A DNA stretch of 64,000 nucleotides from Corynebacterium sp. 21KM1197 (GCF_033783015.1 NZ_CP123907.1:868001-932000); one strand, 5' to 3'. Positions 44,664-54,288 are shown, numbered from the stretch's first letter. Numbers and translations are program-made. Notes: a model not told the origin generated them from the letters alone.

Positions 44664-45839
44664 ATGGCCAAAAACATCACCATGATCCCCAGGGAAATCT
44701 GGGTGCTCGTCAGCGCCGCCTTTCTCATTGCCCTGGGGTACGGGCTTATCGCCCCGATCATTCCGCAGTACGCCCAGACCTTTGACGTGGGCATGGCGGC
44801 CGCCAGCGCGGTGGTTTCCATCTTTGCCTTCTTCCGTCTGGTCTTTGCCCCGGCTTCCGGCAGGCTTATCGACGCCCTGGGCTCCCGCGCCGTCTATATC
44901 ACCGGCCTGGTGCTGGTGGCCCTGACCACGGCGGCGCTTGCCCTGGCCCAGGAATACTGGCAGATCCTGGCCCTACGCGGCCTGGCCGGGGTTGGCTCCA
45001 CGATGTTTACCGTCTCGGCCATGAGCCTCATCGTGGCCCTCGCCCCGCCGCAGATTCGGGGTCGGTGTTCCTCGGCCTATGCCTCGGCCTTTCTCTTAGG
45101 CAGCATCATCGGTCCGCTCGTGGGTGCGGCCTTAGCCCCGCTCGGATTACGTGTACCTTTTGTGCTGTATGGGGCCACGCTGCTGGTGGCCGCCGCCGTG
45201 GTGTGGCGGCGCATGCCTGGGGGCGTCGATAAGCCCAAGAGTGAGGGCATGGCCACCTTGGAGTTTAGGGAGGCCTTCCGCGATTCCGCGTATCGCTCCG
45301 CGCTGGTGAGCGCCTTTGCACACGGGTGGTCTAATTTTGGGGTGCGGGTGGCCACGCTGCCGCTCTTTACCGCCGCCGTGTTCGCGGAATCGGCTGCGGC
45401 GGCGGGGTTCGCGCTCACCGCCTTTGCCGTGGGCAACGCCGCCTGCCTGCAATTCTCCGGGCGCTGGGCGGACTCGGTGGGCCGCAAACCCATGATCGTG
45501 GCGGGCCTGGCGATCAACGGCATCTTCACCGCCGCCGTGGGGCTGGCGGATAGCCTGGTGCTGCTGCTGGCGGCGTCGGTTCTGGCGGGTGCCGGGGCCG
45601 GAATCCTCAGTCCTGCGCAGCAGGCCGTGGTGGCGGACGTGGTGGGCAGTGAGCGGTCCGGCGGGCGCGTGCTGGCGAACTTCCAGATGGCGATGGATTC
45701 CGGTGCGATTCTCGGGCCTCTGGTGGTGGGCGCGGTGGCGCAGGCGTGGGGGTTTGGCTGGGGCTTTGGCCTGTGCGGCGCGCTGACGCTGGCTGCGGCG
45801 GTGGCCTGGCTGTGGGGTAGGGAGACGCTGCCGGACTAG
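44664..45839 (+). CDS. MFS transporter, probable efflux pump
   Basis: A 391-residue major facilitator with 12 predicted helices and no long extra loops. FFRLVFAPASGRLIDALGSRAVYITGLV carries the A motif between TM2 and TM3 (G-R-L-I-D-x-x-G-x-R), and a matching motif RWADSVGRKPMIVAG lies between TM8 and TM9. DHA1-type drug or metabolite efflux is likely; the substrate is not known. ATG 44664 lies 9 bases after TAGGGT (leaderless candidate). The upstream divergent region holds a LexA-box-like site. Two GCTTATCGACG copies in opposite orientation lie within it (44864, 45224). Confidence 0.85.
   Translation: MAKNITMIPREIWVLVSAAFLIALGYGLIAPIIPQYAQTFDVGMAAASAVVSIFAFFRLVFAPASGRLIDALGSRAVYITGLVLVALTTAALALAQEYWQILALRGLAGVGSTMFTVSAMSLIVALAPPQIRGRCSSAYASAFLLGSIIGPLVGAALAPLGLRVPFVLYGATLLVAAAVVWRRMPGGVDKPKSEGMATLEFREAFRDSAYRSALVSAFAHGWSNFGVRVATLPLFTAAVFAESAAAAGFALTAFAVGNAACLQFSGRWADSVGRKPMIVAGLAINGIFTAAVGLADSLVLLLAASVLAGAGAGILSPAQQAVVADVVGSERSGGRVLANFQMAMDSGAILGPLVVGAVAQAWGFGWGFGLCGALTLAAAVAWLWGRETLPD
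44864..44874 (+). repeat. GCTTATCGACG motif copy 5
   Basis: Exact copy in the MFS gene, read CTT ATC GAC (Leu-Ile-Asp). Confidence 0.6.
45224..45234 (-). repeat. GCTTATCGACG motif copy 6
   Basis: Exact copy on the non-coding strand of the MFS gene, read GTC GAT AAG (Val-Asp-Lys). It is inverted relative to copy 5. Confidence 0.6.
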
Positions 45840-45903
45840 GAGTTTATGCCTTTACCTGCGCAATGCAGGCAAAACCCCGCAGGTGGCGTATTCTGGGGCG
45901 ACA

Positions 45904-47955
45904 ATGAGCATTACCGATAACGCCACCGGCGGCGTGAGCGAGCCGGATAACGTGACAGCGTCGGAATCTCAGGAACTATCGCAGGGTGGGGAACAAGACA
46001 CCAGGGACGCGATGACTTCTGAGGCTACCGACTCCGCAGCAGCGGACAACGACCAGCCCACATTCGATAACCTTGGTCTCCCGGATAACGTGCTAAAGGC
46101 CGTGTCCAAGGTGGGTTTTGAGAACCCTTCCCCCATCCAGGCGCAAACCATTCCCCTCCTGATGGAGGGCAATGACGTGGTGGGCCTCGCCCAGACGGGT
46201 ACCGGAAAGACGGCGGCCTTTGCGCTGCCGATCCTCTCCCGGATTACCGTCTCCGAGCGCTCCCCCCAGGCCCTCATTCTGGCCCCCACCCGCGAACTCG
46301 CGTTGCAGGTGGCGGACTCCTTCCAGTCCTTTGCGGATCACCTGGGCAACATTCACGTGCTGCCCATCTACGGTGGCCAGGCCTACGGGATCCAGCTTTC
46401 CGGCCTGCGCCGAGGCGCGCAGATCATCGTGGGTACCCCCGGCCGCGTGATCGACCACCTGGAAAAGGGCTCGCTGGATATCTCCTCCCTGCGCTTCCTC
46501 GTGCTCGATGAGGCCGATGAGATGCTGAACATGGGCTTCCAGGAGGACGTGGAGCGGATTCTGGAGGACACCCCGGAGGATAAGCAGGTGGCGCTCTTCT
46601 CCGCCACCATGCCCTCGGGTATTCGCCGCATCTCCAAGCAGTACCTCAGCGATCCGCGCGAGGTCACGGTGAAGTCCAAGACCCGCACCAACACCAACAT
46701 CACGCAGCGCTGGCTGCACGTGGCACACCGCAATAAGCTCGATGCCCTCACCCGGATTCTTGAGGTGACGGAGTTCGAGGCCATGATCGTCTTTGTTCGC
46801 ACCAAGAACGAGACGGAGGAGGTGGCGGAAAAGCTCCGCGCTCGTGGTTTCTCCGCCGCCGCGATCAACGGCGACATCGCCCAGGCGCAGCGCGAGCGCA
46901 CCGTGGATCAGCTCAAGGACGGCCGTCTGGACATACTGGTGGCCACCGACGTCGCCGCGCGCGGCCTCGACGTGGAGCGCATTAGCCACGTGCTCAACTT
47001 CGATATTCCGAACGACACGGAATCCTACGTGCACCGCATTGGCCGCACGGGCCGTGCTGGGCGCTCCGGCGAGGCGATCCTCTTTGTTACCCCCCGCGAG
47101 CGCCGCATGCTGCGCTCCATCGAGCGTGCCACCAACGCGCCGCTCACGGAGATGGATCTGCCCACCGTGGACGAGGTGAACGAGTCCCGCAAGGCCAAGT
47201 TCGCGGACTCGATCACGCAGTCCCTGGAGGATTCCCAGCTGGATATTTTCCGGGCCTTGGTCAAGAGCTACTCCGAGCAGAATGACACCCCGCTGGAGGA
47301 CATCGCCGCAGCCCTGGCCACCCAGGCGCAGGCGGGCGATGAGTTCCTGATGAAGGAGCAGCCCAAGGAATCGCGGCGTGATCGCCGCGACCGCTTCGAC
47401 CGCGAGGATCGCGGCGGCCGGGGCGGCCACCGGGATCGCCGGGATCGCTTTGACCGGGATGGTCGCGGGGATCGCGGCGACCGGGGCGGGCGCTCCCGCT
47501 TTGAGGCGGAGCCGGGCAAGAAGATGTACCGCCTGGCCGTGGGCAAGCGCCAGCACGTGCGCCCCGGCGCCATCGTGGGTGCTCTGGCCAACGAGGGCGG
47601 CCTGAACTCCAGGGACTTTGGCCGGATCTCCATCTTTGGCGATCACACCCTGGTGGAGTTGCCGCAGGATCTGCCGCGCGAGGTCTTTGATCGCTTGTCC
47701 GATACCCGCATTTCCGGCCAGCTCATCAACATTGAGCCGGATACCGGGCGTCCCCCGCGCGATCGCGGTGGATACGACCGTGGTGGATACCGTGGGGATC
47801 GCGGCGAGCGAGGTGACCGCGGCGACCGGGGCGGCAGGCGCGACTTTAAGCGCCGCGGCGATCACCGTGGCGACCGGGGTGATCGCGGAGATCGTGGTGA
47901 CCGCTACGGCGATCGCGGCGAGCGCCGGAACCACCGCGGCAGGGATCGGTACTAA
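45904..47955 (+). CDS. deaD: DEAD-box ATP-dependent RNA helicase DeaD/CsdA
   Basis: RNA helicase for cold or stress RNA remodelling and ribosome assembly. About 683 residues. The Q motif is FDNLGLPDNVLKAVSKVGFENPSPIQ, Walker A AQTGTGKT, then PTRELALQ, the DEAD box LVLDEADEML, SAT, VFVRTKNET, ATDVAARGLD and HRIGRTGRAG. A DbpA-like RNA-binding domain (MYRLAVGKRQHVRPGAIVGALANEGG) lies near residues 540-610. It is flanked by two Arg/Gly/Asp-rich low-complexity stretches (RDR, RGD repeats) and the C-terminal tail ends RDRY. ATG 45904 lies 9 bases after TATTCT (leaderless candidate). Confidence 0.95.
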   Translation: MSITDNATGGVSEPDNVTASESQELSQGGEQDTRDAMTSEATDSAAADNDQPTFDNLGLPDNVLKAVSKVGFENPSPIQAQTIPLLMEGNDVVGLAQTGTGKTAAFALPILSRITVSERSPQALILAPTRELALQVADSFQSFADHLGNIHVLPIYGGQAYGIQLSGLRRGAQIIVGTPGRVIDHLEKGSLDISSLRFLVLDEADEMLNMGFQEDVERILEDTPEDKQVALFSATMPSGIRRISKQYLSDPREVTVKSKTRTNTNITQRWLHVAHRNKLDALTRILEVTEFEAMIVFVRTKNETEEVAEKLRARGFSAAAINGDIAQAQRERTVDQLKDGRLDILVATDVAARGLDVERISHVLNFDIPNDTESYVHRIGRTGRAGRSGEAILFVTPRERRMLRSIERATNAPLTEMDLPTVDEVNESRKAKFADSITQSLEDSQLDIFRALVKSYSEQNDTPLEDIAAALATQAQAGDEFLMKEQPKESRRDRRDRFDREDRGGRGGHRDRRDRFDRDGRGDRGDRGGRSRFEAEPGKKMYRLAVGKRQHVRPGAIVGALANEGGLNSRDFGRISIFGDHTLVELPQDLPREVFDRLSDTRISGQLINIEPDTGRPPRDRGGYDRGGYRGDRGERGDRGDRGGRRDFKRRGDHRGDRGDRGDRGDRYGDRGERRNHRGRDRY

Positions 47956-48001
47956 ATCCCTCCGCGCGTTCCGCACCGAGATAAAGCCCGATATAAAAAG
48001 G

Positions 48002-48045
48002 AGGCCGGGCCGCACTAATTCCACCTGGAATGTGCGGCCCGGCCT
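48002..48045. terminator. Strong bidirectional hairpin after deaD
   Basis: AGGCCGGGCCGCAC pairs perfectly with GTGCGGCCCGGCCT, and the loop itself contains ATTCCA/TGGAAT. It is followed by TTTG on the plus strand and by TCCTTTTT on the minus strand. Confidence 0.85.
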
Positions 48046-48148
48046 TTGCCGTGCTTTTGGCTCATCCCTCGCTCGGAGGCGCGGGGGACAATTGCGCGGG
48101 GGAATAACCGTGAGGGAAATAATCCCCCTGCGTTTTAGAGGAACAGTT

Positions 48149-48628
48149 CTAGAGGAACATCAGAATCAGGATGATCACCCAGAGCAGGGAGAAGATCCCG
48201 CCGAACATGGAGAGCTGGCCCTTGGCCTTTTCCCAGTTGGCGATGTGCGCACCGCCCTCGGGAACCTCATCGGCCTCCAGCAGACCCAGGGCGGCCATCA
48301 TCTTCTTCTGGCGCGGAATGATGAGGAAGAACAGCAGCGCCCAGGCGATCAGCGCGAGGAGCAGGGCGCCGTGGAAGATGCCGTTCTTCCAGTACGTGCC
48401 GGGATCGGTGAACATGACCGCCACGCCCAGCAGCGGTACCAGCAGGGAGAGCACGCCGTAGGAGGAGGTAATGCGGTGCATGAGGCTGGCCATGCCGGCG
48501 GCCTGGGGGTCATTGTTCTTGGCCTTGACCGCGTGAACCTGGAAAGAGGAGACGGCCACGGTGACGGGGCCGAGGAAGAGTGCTGCGGTGAGCACGTGCA
48601 AGATAAGGAGTACGGTGTACAAAAACAT
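48149..48628 (-). CDS. DUF2269-like membrane protein
   Basis: A 159-residue integral membrane protein with four helices: MFLYTVLLILHVLTAALFLGPVTVAVSSF, YGVLSLLVPLLGVAVMF, GALLLALIAWALLFFLIIP, and GGIFSLLWVIILILMFL at the very end. The N-terminal HVLTAALFLGP motif resembles DUF2269/CopD-like proteins with a conserved His. Function unknown. ATG 48628 has AAAGG upstream. It is 28 bases downstream of the HNH-nuclease gene's stop and could share its message. Confidence 0.75.
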   Translation of the reverse strand: MFLYTVLLILHVLTAALFLGPVTVAVSSFQVHAVKAKNNDPQAAGMASLMHRITSSYGVLSLLVPLLGVAVMFTDPGTYWKNGIFHGALLLALIAWALLFFLIIPRQKKMMAALGLLEADEVPEGGAHIANWEKAKGQLSMFGGIFSLLWVIILILMFL

Positions 48629-48656
48629 CACGCCTTTCGGGGGTACAGTGCACTCC

Positions 48657-49292
48657 TTAGCCTAACGACAGCATGGGAAGTTCCCTAAACCGGCATTGAG
48701 CCTTCATCTCCGCGATGTCGCCTTGAGGTAAGGGGAGGTGGTAGGCGGCGGCTACTTGGGCCAGTCTGCGTGAATACCAGCATCGGGAGGGACGGTGGGA
48801 GGGCAGCCAGCGAGAGGGGAGTTGATCCGATTTCTCCCGATTTTCCTTTCTGGATACGGCCACGAGGTTGAGGGTATCGTTGGCAAAGCGTTGGCGTTGC
48901 GCCGGGGTCCAGGAGTGCGCGCCCAGGTCCCACGCGGCGGCAAGCGGGTAGAGATGATCGACGTCGATGCCGGCGGGGTCGAGAGGAGTGCCCGAATAGG
49001 GATCGGGCCCGGCGGAGACGATCCGGCACTGCCGCACCGAGTGTTCCCCGAATTGGGTCTGGGCGATGGCCTCGCGGGTACTGCACGCCCCGGAGGTGGC
49101 CCAGCCGGAGCCGAAGGCGGAGCGCCGGTAGCCCAGGACGGTCACACGCTGCGCCACGGGGCGAACCTGGGCGAGGCTGTCCCGCAGCGGAGGGCCGGGG
49201 GCCACGCCGGTGGGGGTGGAGTGGGGTGGCCACGCCAGGGCGAGGGTGACCATAAAGAGAATAAGACCAAAGAGAAAGCGCGGTGGGGGCAT
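48657..49292 (-). CDS. Secreted HNH-family endonuclease (DUF1524-like)
   Basis: A 211-residue protein with an N-terminal signal or anchor (FLFGLILFMVTLALAWP) and a DUF1524/GmrSD-C-like HNH fold. VLGYRRSAFGSGW is followed by the catalytic region IDVDHLYPLAAAWDLGAHSWTPAQRQRFANDTLNLVAVSRKENREKSDQLPSRWLP, with the His-Asn-Asn/Lys pattern of the beta-beta-alpha-metal nucleases. Cysteines (GACS, RQCR, KAQCRF) fit extracellular disulphides. A secreted nuclease for phosphate or nucleotide scavenging is plausible; target not known. Start support is weak. Confidence 0.82.
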   Translation of the reverse strand: MPPPRFLFGLILFMVTLALAWPPHSTPTGVAPGPPLRDSLAQVRPVAQRVTVLGYRRSAFGSGWATSGACSTREAIAQTQFGEHSVRQCRIVSAGPDPYSGTPLDPAGIDVDHLYPLAAAWDLGAHSWTPAQRQRFANDTLNLVAVSRKENREKSDQLPSRWLPSHRPSRCWYSRRLAQVAAAYHLPLPQGDIAEMKAQCRFRELPMLSLG

Positions 49293-49395
49293 GCTTGCTT
49301 AGACTGCTCCCACCGCGTTCATGGTTCCTAAGAGCGGTTCCCAGGGGAGGTTCCTGGGTGAGGGCCCGGCGGAGGTTCTTCAGAGAAGGTCACCT

Positions 49396-50907
49396 TTAAG
49401 CGCGCGGCGCGGTGGCTTGCTGGAACTCCGCCACGGTGGTCTTATCCGGGGCGGCCGTGGCCCGGGAGACCAACCAGATGGCGGTGGCGGAGAGCAGGAA
49501 GCCGGGGATTAACTCGTAGAGGTGATCCGAGAGCGGGGACATGCCCCACGCGAAGGACACCACCGCGCCGGTGATCATGCCGGCGAGCGCGCCGGGGGTA
49601 TTGAGGCGGGGCCAGTAGAGGGCAAAGAGCATGAGGGGGCCAAAGGCGGAGCCGAAGCCGGCCCAGGCGAAGCCCACCAGGCCCAGAATGGAATCGCTGG
49701 GGTTGATGGCCCACAGCGCGGCGAAGATGGAGACGCCCACCACGGCGGTGCGGGAGAGGTTGATGAGCAGGTGCTCATCGGGCTTTTTCTTGGCAAAGAT
49801 CCGGTAGAGATCCTCGATGAGGGAGGAGGAGACCACCAGCAGCTGGGAACTCATGGTGGACATGATGGCGGCGAGCACGGCGGTGAGCACCAGGCCGGCG
49901 ATGAGCGGGTGGAAGAGGATCCGGCCCATGTCCAGGAAGATCGTTTCAAAGTTCACCTGGTCGGTGACCGAAATATCGGGGTTCTGGGCAAAGAACACGG
50001 TGCCCACCACCGCGGCGGAGACCGCTCCAGTAATGCATAGCGTCATCCAGGCGATGCCAATCCGACGGCTGCTCTTGGCCTCCTCGGAGGAGCGCAGCGC
50101 CATGTAGCGCACCACGATGTGCGGCTGGCCGAAGTATCCCAGGCCCCAGGCCAGGTTGCCGATGATCGCGGCGGCGGAGGCCCCGCCGAGGAGGTTGAAG
50201 AAGTCCGGGTTGCCGGTGCCGTCGGTGTAGGGGCCGTAATCGTTGTGGGAGGCCCAGGTGAAGATGTCCCAGGGGTCGTCGAGGGCGATGAGCGCCATCG
50301 CGGGGACGATCAGCAGGGCGGTGAACATGATGAGGCCCTGGACGACGTCGGTAAGCGAGACGGCGAGGAAGCCGCCGATGAAGGTGTAGCCCACGGTGAC
50401 CGCCGCGATGATGAACATTCCGGTGAGGTAATCGCCGCCGAAGGTCGCCTCGAAGTAGCGGCCCCCCGAGACCATGCCGGAGGAGACGTAGAAGGTGAAA
50501 AAGACGATGATGATGGTGGCGGAGACGATGCGCAGCGCGCGGGAGCGATCGTGCAGGCGGTTTTCAAAGAAGCTGGGCAGGGTGATGGAGTTATTGGCCA
50601 CCTCGGAGTAGGAGCGCAGGCGCGGGGCCACGAAGGTCCAGGAGGCGTAACTGCCGATGAGCAGTCCGATGGCGATCCAGAGCTCGGAGAGCCCGGAGAC
50701 GAAGAGCGCGCCGGGCAGGCCCATGAGGAGCCAGCCGGACATATCCGAGGCTCCGGCGGAGAGCGCCGCCACGAAGGGGTTGAGCGAGCGGTCTGCGAGG
50801 ACGTAGTCGTCATACTTATCGGTGCGGCGGTAACTCCAATAGCCGATGGCGAGCATGGCGAGCATGTAGATGATGATCGCCAGCACAAACCATGTAGTCT
50901 CAGTCAC
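49396..50907 (-). CDS. putP: Sodium/proline symporter PutP
   Basis: SSF-family Na+/L-proline importer of about 503 residues with about 13 helices. WSYRRTDKYDDYVLADRSLNPFVAALSAGASDMSGWLLMGLPG is the family start, with the Na+ site Ser/Asp. GYTFIGGFLAVSLTDVVQG, GYFGQPHIVVRYMALRS and the MSTMSSQLLVVSSSL Na+ motif are present. GTG 50907 lies 7 bases after AAGGAG, giving MTETTWFVL. Family length and end match PutP of C. glutamicum. It provides proline as a nutrient rather than the main osmoprotectant uptake. Confidence 0.93.
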   Translation of the reverse strand: MTETTWFVLAIIIYMLAMLAIGYWSYRRTDKYDDYVLADRSLNPFVAALSAGASDMSGWLLMGLPGALFVSGLSELWIAIGLLIGSYASWTFVAPRLRSYSEVANNSITLPSFFENRLHDRSRALRIVSATIIIVFFTFYVSSGMVSGGRYFEATFGGDYLTGMFIIAAVTVGYTFIGGFLAVSLTDVVQGLIMFTALLIVPAMALIALDDPWDIFTWASHNDYGPYTDGTGNPDFFNLLGGASAAAIIGNLAWGLGYFGQPHIVVRYMALRSSEEAKSSRRIGIAWMTLCITGAVSAAVVGTVFFAQNPDISVTDQVNFETIFLDMGRILFHPLIAGLVLTAVLAAIMSTMSSQLLVVSSSLIEDLYRIFAKKKPDEHLLINLSRTAVVGVSIFAALWAINPSDSILGLVGFAWAGFGSAFGPLMLFALYWPRLNTPGALAGMITGAVVSFAWGMSPLSDHLYELIPGFLLSATAIWLVSRATAAPDKTTVAEFQQATAPRA

Positions 50908-51096
50908 GAGTGTGCTCCTTGGTGAGGCTGCAAACAAAGATGGCTGTAGATTGTAGAACACTGTGCGCTCGGGGTACCCCCGTCGAGGGAAACGCACGGC
51001 AGATTCCCCGCTAATCCCCACCCTGATTTTCCGATTTTTACAGGGTGTTTATACAAGAAAAGCGGGTGGGGCGGGGGTGATGGTAGGTTGGCCCCT

Positions 51097-54000
51097 ATGG
51101 CCGATTTCCTCCTGCATGGACTATGGGTGCAGAAGTCTGGGCTGCACCTATGGATTGAGCAGGTGGAGGGGCACCGCATTGTGCTGCCCGATCAGGTGCC
51201 GGACGGCACCTTTCCCCCGAGCGTGACCGCGATCCTGGAGCGCAGTAGTTTTCGGCATCGCCTGCGCGCCACCCTGCGTACCCCCAAGGGGCGCGAGGTT
51301 TCCCTAGTGATTCCCACCTCCGCATGTACCCCCGAGCAGGCGGTGCAGGTGCTGGCCAGCATGGTTTTTCTGGATGAGCAAAGCCCCGCCGCCACCCGCG
51401 CCCAGCGCGAGGCCATCGCCCCCGATCTGCGCTGGCTCATTCGCATGTACGCGGGCCTGCGCCGGTTTGTACAGGCGGGGCGGCTGACCCTCAAACTCGC
51501 CTACGTGGACGATCAGTGGTGGCCGCAGTGGCAACTCTCCCAGGGCCTGGGCGAGCGCGGGTGGATCGCGGAGATGATGGCGGCCGCGCCGGGCATCTTG
51601 AGCCTGAACAACCGCAACCTCGATGAGGACATCACCGAGGTGCTGCCGCACTGGATCGCCTCGGCGGAGTTGGCGGATCTGCGCGATACCCCGCGCCCCC
51701 ACCCCTGGCATGACTTTTCCACGGCGCTCCTGCACAATCAGCCGCTGCGCCGGGGCGGGGTGGGCCTGCTCAATCGCCTGCGGGAATGGAAGGAATCCAT
51801 CGCGGCGGTGGATCTCCAACTGGTGATCATCGTGGAGCAACCCCCCAGCGGGGATAGCGAGGTCACAGCAGACCCCGAGGCGGCGGTGTGGCCGGTGCGC
51901 TTTCAGGTGCGCTCCGGGGTGGAAAGCCCCATTCCGCTGCGGGAAAACCGCCTTGATCGGGGCAGCGTCATGCAGTTGGATCAGGCGCGCCAGCGCGCGC
52001 GCAAGATCTCCACGCTGCTGGGGGGCGTGGCGCGGGAGGACGCGCCGGAGGGCTTATCGACGCCCCCCGCACCTCCGCAACAATCCTCGCTGCGGGACGC
52101 TGCGCTGGGAGGGGCGTCGATAAGCGAATCCCCGCTACCGGCGTACACCGGGCCGCTGAGCCGCGTGGACAGTGCCGGGGACTGGGACGTGTACCTGACC
52201 ACCGGACAGATCGTGCACTTCATCGCCCACGATGTTCCCCTGCTCAAACGCGCCGGTTTTACCGTCATGCTGCCCAAGGCCTGGGCGTCCTATGACACCA
52301 AGGCCACGTTGGTGACCTCGGAGGGGGAGGGTGCCACCCAGCGGCACATCGGCATGGACAAGGTGGTGGACTATAACTGGAAACTCTCCGTGGGCGACAC
52401 GGAACTTACCGATGCAGAGATGGCGGAACTAGTGCGTTCCAAGTCCGGGCTGATCCGCCTGCGCGGGGAGTGGGTGCTGGCGGATACGTCCTCCCTGTCC
52501 AAGATCACGGCCTACATGGAGGAACTGGCGCAGAACTCCCGCAAGCGCAGCAAGGCCCGCCTGGAGGAGGCCGCCATGCGGGCCGAGTTGGCTCGGGTGA
52601 ATAACGAGCCCGGCTGGGAGAGCCTGGCGGCCGAGGCGGAGCGCCTGCGCGAGGAGTTCAACCGGGACCAGGAACACCGGGGCCAGGTTTCCGTGGCGGA
52701 ACTGCGCCAGATTGCTCTGGAGGCGATGTCCGCAGAATCTGCGGCGCCGGTGGAGTTCACCGGCTCCACCTGGTATTCCTCGCTGCTGGGCGGCACGGAT
52801 ACCCCCGCCCCGGAGTGGGTGGAGATACCGGAGACGGTGCAGGCGGAGTTGCGCGAGTACCAGCGCCGCGGCGTGGACTGGTTGTACTGGATGTCCCGCA
52901 ACGACCTCGGCGCTGTTTTGGCCGATGACATGGGCCTGGGCAAGACTCTCCAATTGCTCACCCTGCTGGCGGTGGAGCACCATCGCGGGGAAAATACTGG
53001 GCCGACGCTGGTGGTGGCGCCCACCTCCGTGGTGGGAAACTGGGCGCGGGAGGCGCGCCGCTTCGTGCCCCACCTGCGGGTTTTGGTGCACCACGGGAAT
53101 ACCCGCCTGCGCGGCGAGCGATTCCAGCGGGAGGTGGCCCGCACGGACCTGGTGATCAGCAGCTACGGCGTGCTCAACCGCGACCACGCCCAGTGCGCCG
53201 AGGTGCAGTGGGATCACGTGGTGCTCGATGAGGCGCAGCACATCAAGAACTCCGCCACGCGCTCGTCCAAGGCGGCGCGCTCTCTCCCCGCGCGGCAGCG
53301 CATAGCGCTCACGGGTACCCCGGTGGAAAACCGGCTTTCGGAAATGCGCTCCATCTTGGACTTTGTGAATCCCGGCGTGCTCGGCTCGGCCTCGTTCTTC
53401 CGCAACCACTTTGCCAAGGCCATCGAGAGGGAGCAGGACGAGCAGATGACGGAGCGGCTGCGCCTGCTCACCGCGCCCTTCATCATGCGCAGGCTCAAGA
53501 CGGACCCCAATATCATCGACGATCTCCCGGAGAAGTCCGAGCAGGTACGCACCGTGACCATGACCTCCGAGCAGGCGGCGCTGTACACCGCCTACGTGGA
53601 GGACATGAAGCGCAAACTCATCGAGGTGGAGGGGATCGCGCGCCGGGGCCTGGTGCTGGCCTCCCTGACCCGGATCAAGCAGATCTGTAATCACCCCGCG
53701 CATTTCTTAGGCGATGGTTCCGGGGTGACGCTGCGCGGAGCGCACCGCTCCGGCAAGGTGGCGGAGCTGGTGGAGCTCCTCGATGAGAGCCTTACGGCTG
53801 GGAACCGCGTGCTGATTTTTACCCAGTACCGCGCCTTTGGCGAGATCTTGCAGCCCTACCTCTCCGAGCGGCTGGGGGAGCGGATCGACTTCCTCCACGG
53901 CGGCATCTCTCAGGCCGCGCGCGATCGCATGGTGGAGCGCTTCCAGGACCCGCAGGGCCCGCCCGCCATGCTGCTTTCGCTCAAGGCCGGCGGCACGGGC

Positions 54001-54288
54001 CTGAACCTCACGGGGGCCTCCGTGGTGGTGCACATGGATCGCTGGTGGAACCCCGCGGTGGAAAACCAGGCCACGGATAGGGCGTTCCGCATCGGACAGA
54101 ACAAGAACGTGCAGGTGTACAAGATGATCACGGCGGGCACAATGGAGGAGTCCATTCAGGACATCCTCGATGGCAAGACCCACCTGGCCGGGGCCGTGGT
54201 GGGCGAGGGTGAGGGTTGGATTACCGAACTTTCCCCGGAGGATTTGGCGCACCTGATGAGTTATCGTGGACGGGAAGCATCGCAGTAG
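51097..54288 (+). CDS. SNF2/RapA-type DNA-dependent ATPase
   Basis: A 1063-residue Swi2/Snf2 family protein. The N-terminal part (about 1-560) is an SNF2-associated region seen in bacterial members (HelZ-like). The ATPase has DDMGLGKTLQLLTLLA (motif I) near residue 612, VVLDEAQHIKN (II) near 710, LTGTPVENRLSEM (III), and a HELICc end with SLKAGGTGLNLTGASVVVHMDRWWNPAVENQATDRAFRIGQ. TTG 51088 is an alternative start, but TAGGTT ends 7 bases before ATG 51097 (leaderless candidate). A low-complexity linker near residues 318-350 carries two opposed GCTTATCGACG motifs. It is followed by a SWIM protein and SbcCD-like genes. Confidence 0.92.
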   Translation: MADFLLHGLWVQKSGLHLWIEQVEGHRIVLPDQVPDGTFPPSVTAILERSSFRHRLRATLRTPKGREVSLVIPTSACTPEQAVQVLASMVFLDEQSPAATRAQREAIAPDLRWLIRMYAGLRRFVQAGRLTLKLAYVDDQWWPQWQLSQGLGERGWIAEMMAAAPGILSLNNRNLDEDITEVLPHWIASAELADLRDTPRPHPWHDFSTALLHNQPLRRGGVGLLNRLREWKESIAAVDLQLVIIVEQPPSGDSEVTADPEAAVWPVRFQVRSGVESPIPLRENRLDRGSVMQLDQARQRARKISTLLGGVAREDAPEGLSTPPAPPQQSSLRDAALGGASISESPLPAYTGPLSRVDSAGDWDVYLTTGQIVHFIAHDVPLLKRAGFTVMLPKAWASYDTKATLVTSEGEGATQRHIGMDKVVDYNWKLSVGDTELTDAEMAELVRSKSGLIRLRGEWVLADTSSLSKITAYMEELAQNSRKRSKARLEEAAMRAELARVNNEPGWESLAAEAERLREEFNRDQEHRGQVSVAELRQIALEAMSAESAAPVEFTGSTWYSSLLGGTDTPAPEWVEIPETVQAELREYQRRGVDWLYWMSRNDLGAVLADDMGLGKTLQLLTLLAVEHHRGENTGPTLVVAPTSVVGNWAREARRFVPHLRVLVHHGNTRLRGERFQREVARTDLVISSYGVLNRDHAQCAEVQWDHVVLDEAQHIKNSATRSSKAARSLPARQRIALTGTPVENRLSEMRSILDFVNPGVLGSASFFRNHFAKAIEREQDEQMTERLRLLTAPFIMRRLKTDPNIIDDLPEKSEQVRTVTMTSEQAALYTAYVEDMKRKLIEVEGIARRGLVLASLTRIKQICNHPAHFLGDGSGVTLRGAHRSGKVAELVELLDESLTAGNRVLIFTQYRAFGEILQPYLSERLGERIDFLHGGISQAARDRMVERFQDPQGPPAMLLSLKAGGTGLNLTGASVVVHMDRWWNPAVENQATDRAFRIGQNKNVQVYKMITAGTMEESIQDILDGKTHLAGAVVGEGEGWITELSPEDLAHLMSYRGREASQ
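52052..52062 (+). repeat. GCTTATCGACG motif copy 7
   Basis: Exact copy in the SNF2 linker, read GGC TTA TCG ACG, which uses a TTA leucine codon. It forms an inverted pair with copy 8. Confidence 0.6.
52115..52125 (-). repeat. GCTTATCGACG motif copy 8
   Basis: Exact copy opposite to copy 7, 52 bases away, read GCG TCG ATA AGC (Ala-Ser-Ile-Ser, ATA codon). GGCTTATCGACGCCCC and GGGGCGTCGATAAGC can pair. Confidence 0.6.

Noticed and set aside
45904..47955. RGD/RDR repeats in DeaD as a CRISPR or DNA repeat array
   Set aside because: The repetition is in protein low-complexity tails; the DNA is not regularly spaced.
46093..48024. 643-codon minus-strand frame opposite deaD
   Set aside because: Antisense of the DEAD-box gene; hydrophobic Ala/Val-rich reading with no domain, while the plus strand has all helicase motifs.
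50907..51096. LexA box upstream of putP
   Set aside because: GAAC occurs but no GTTC at the four-base spacing.
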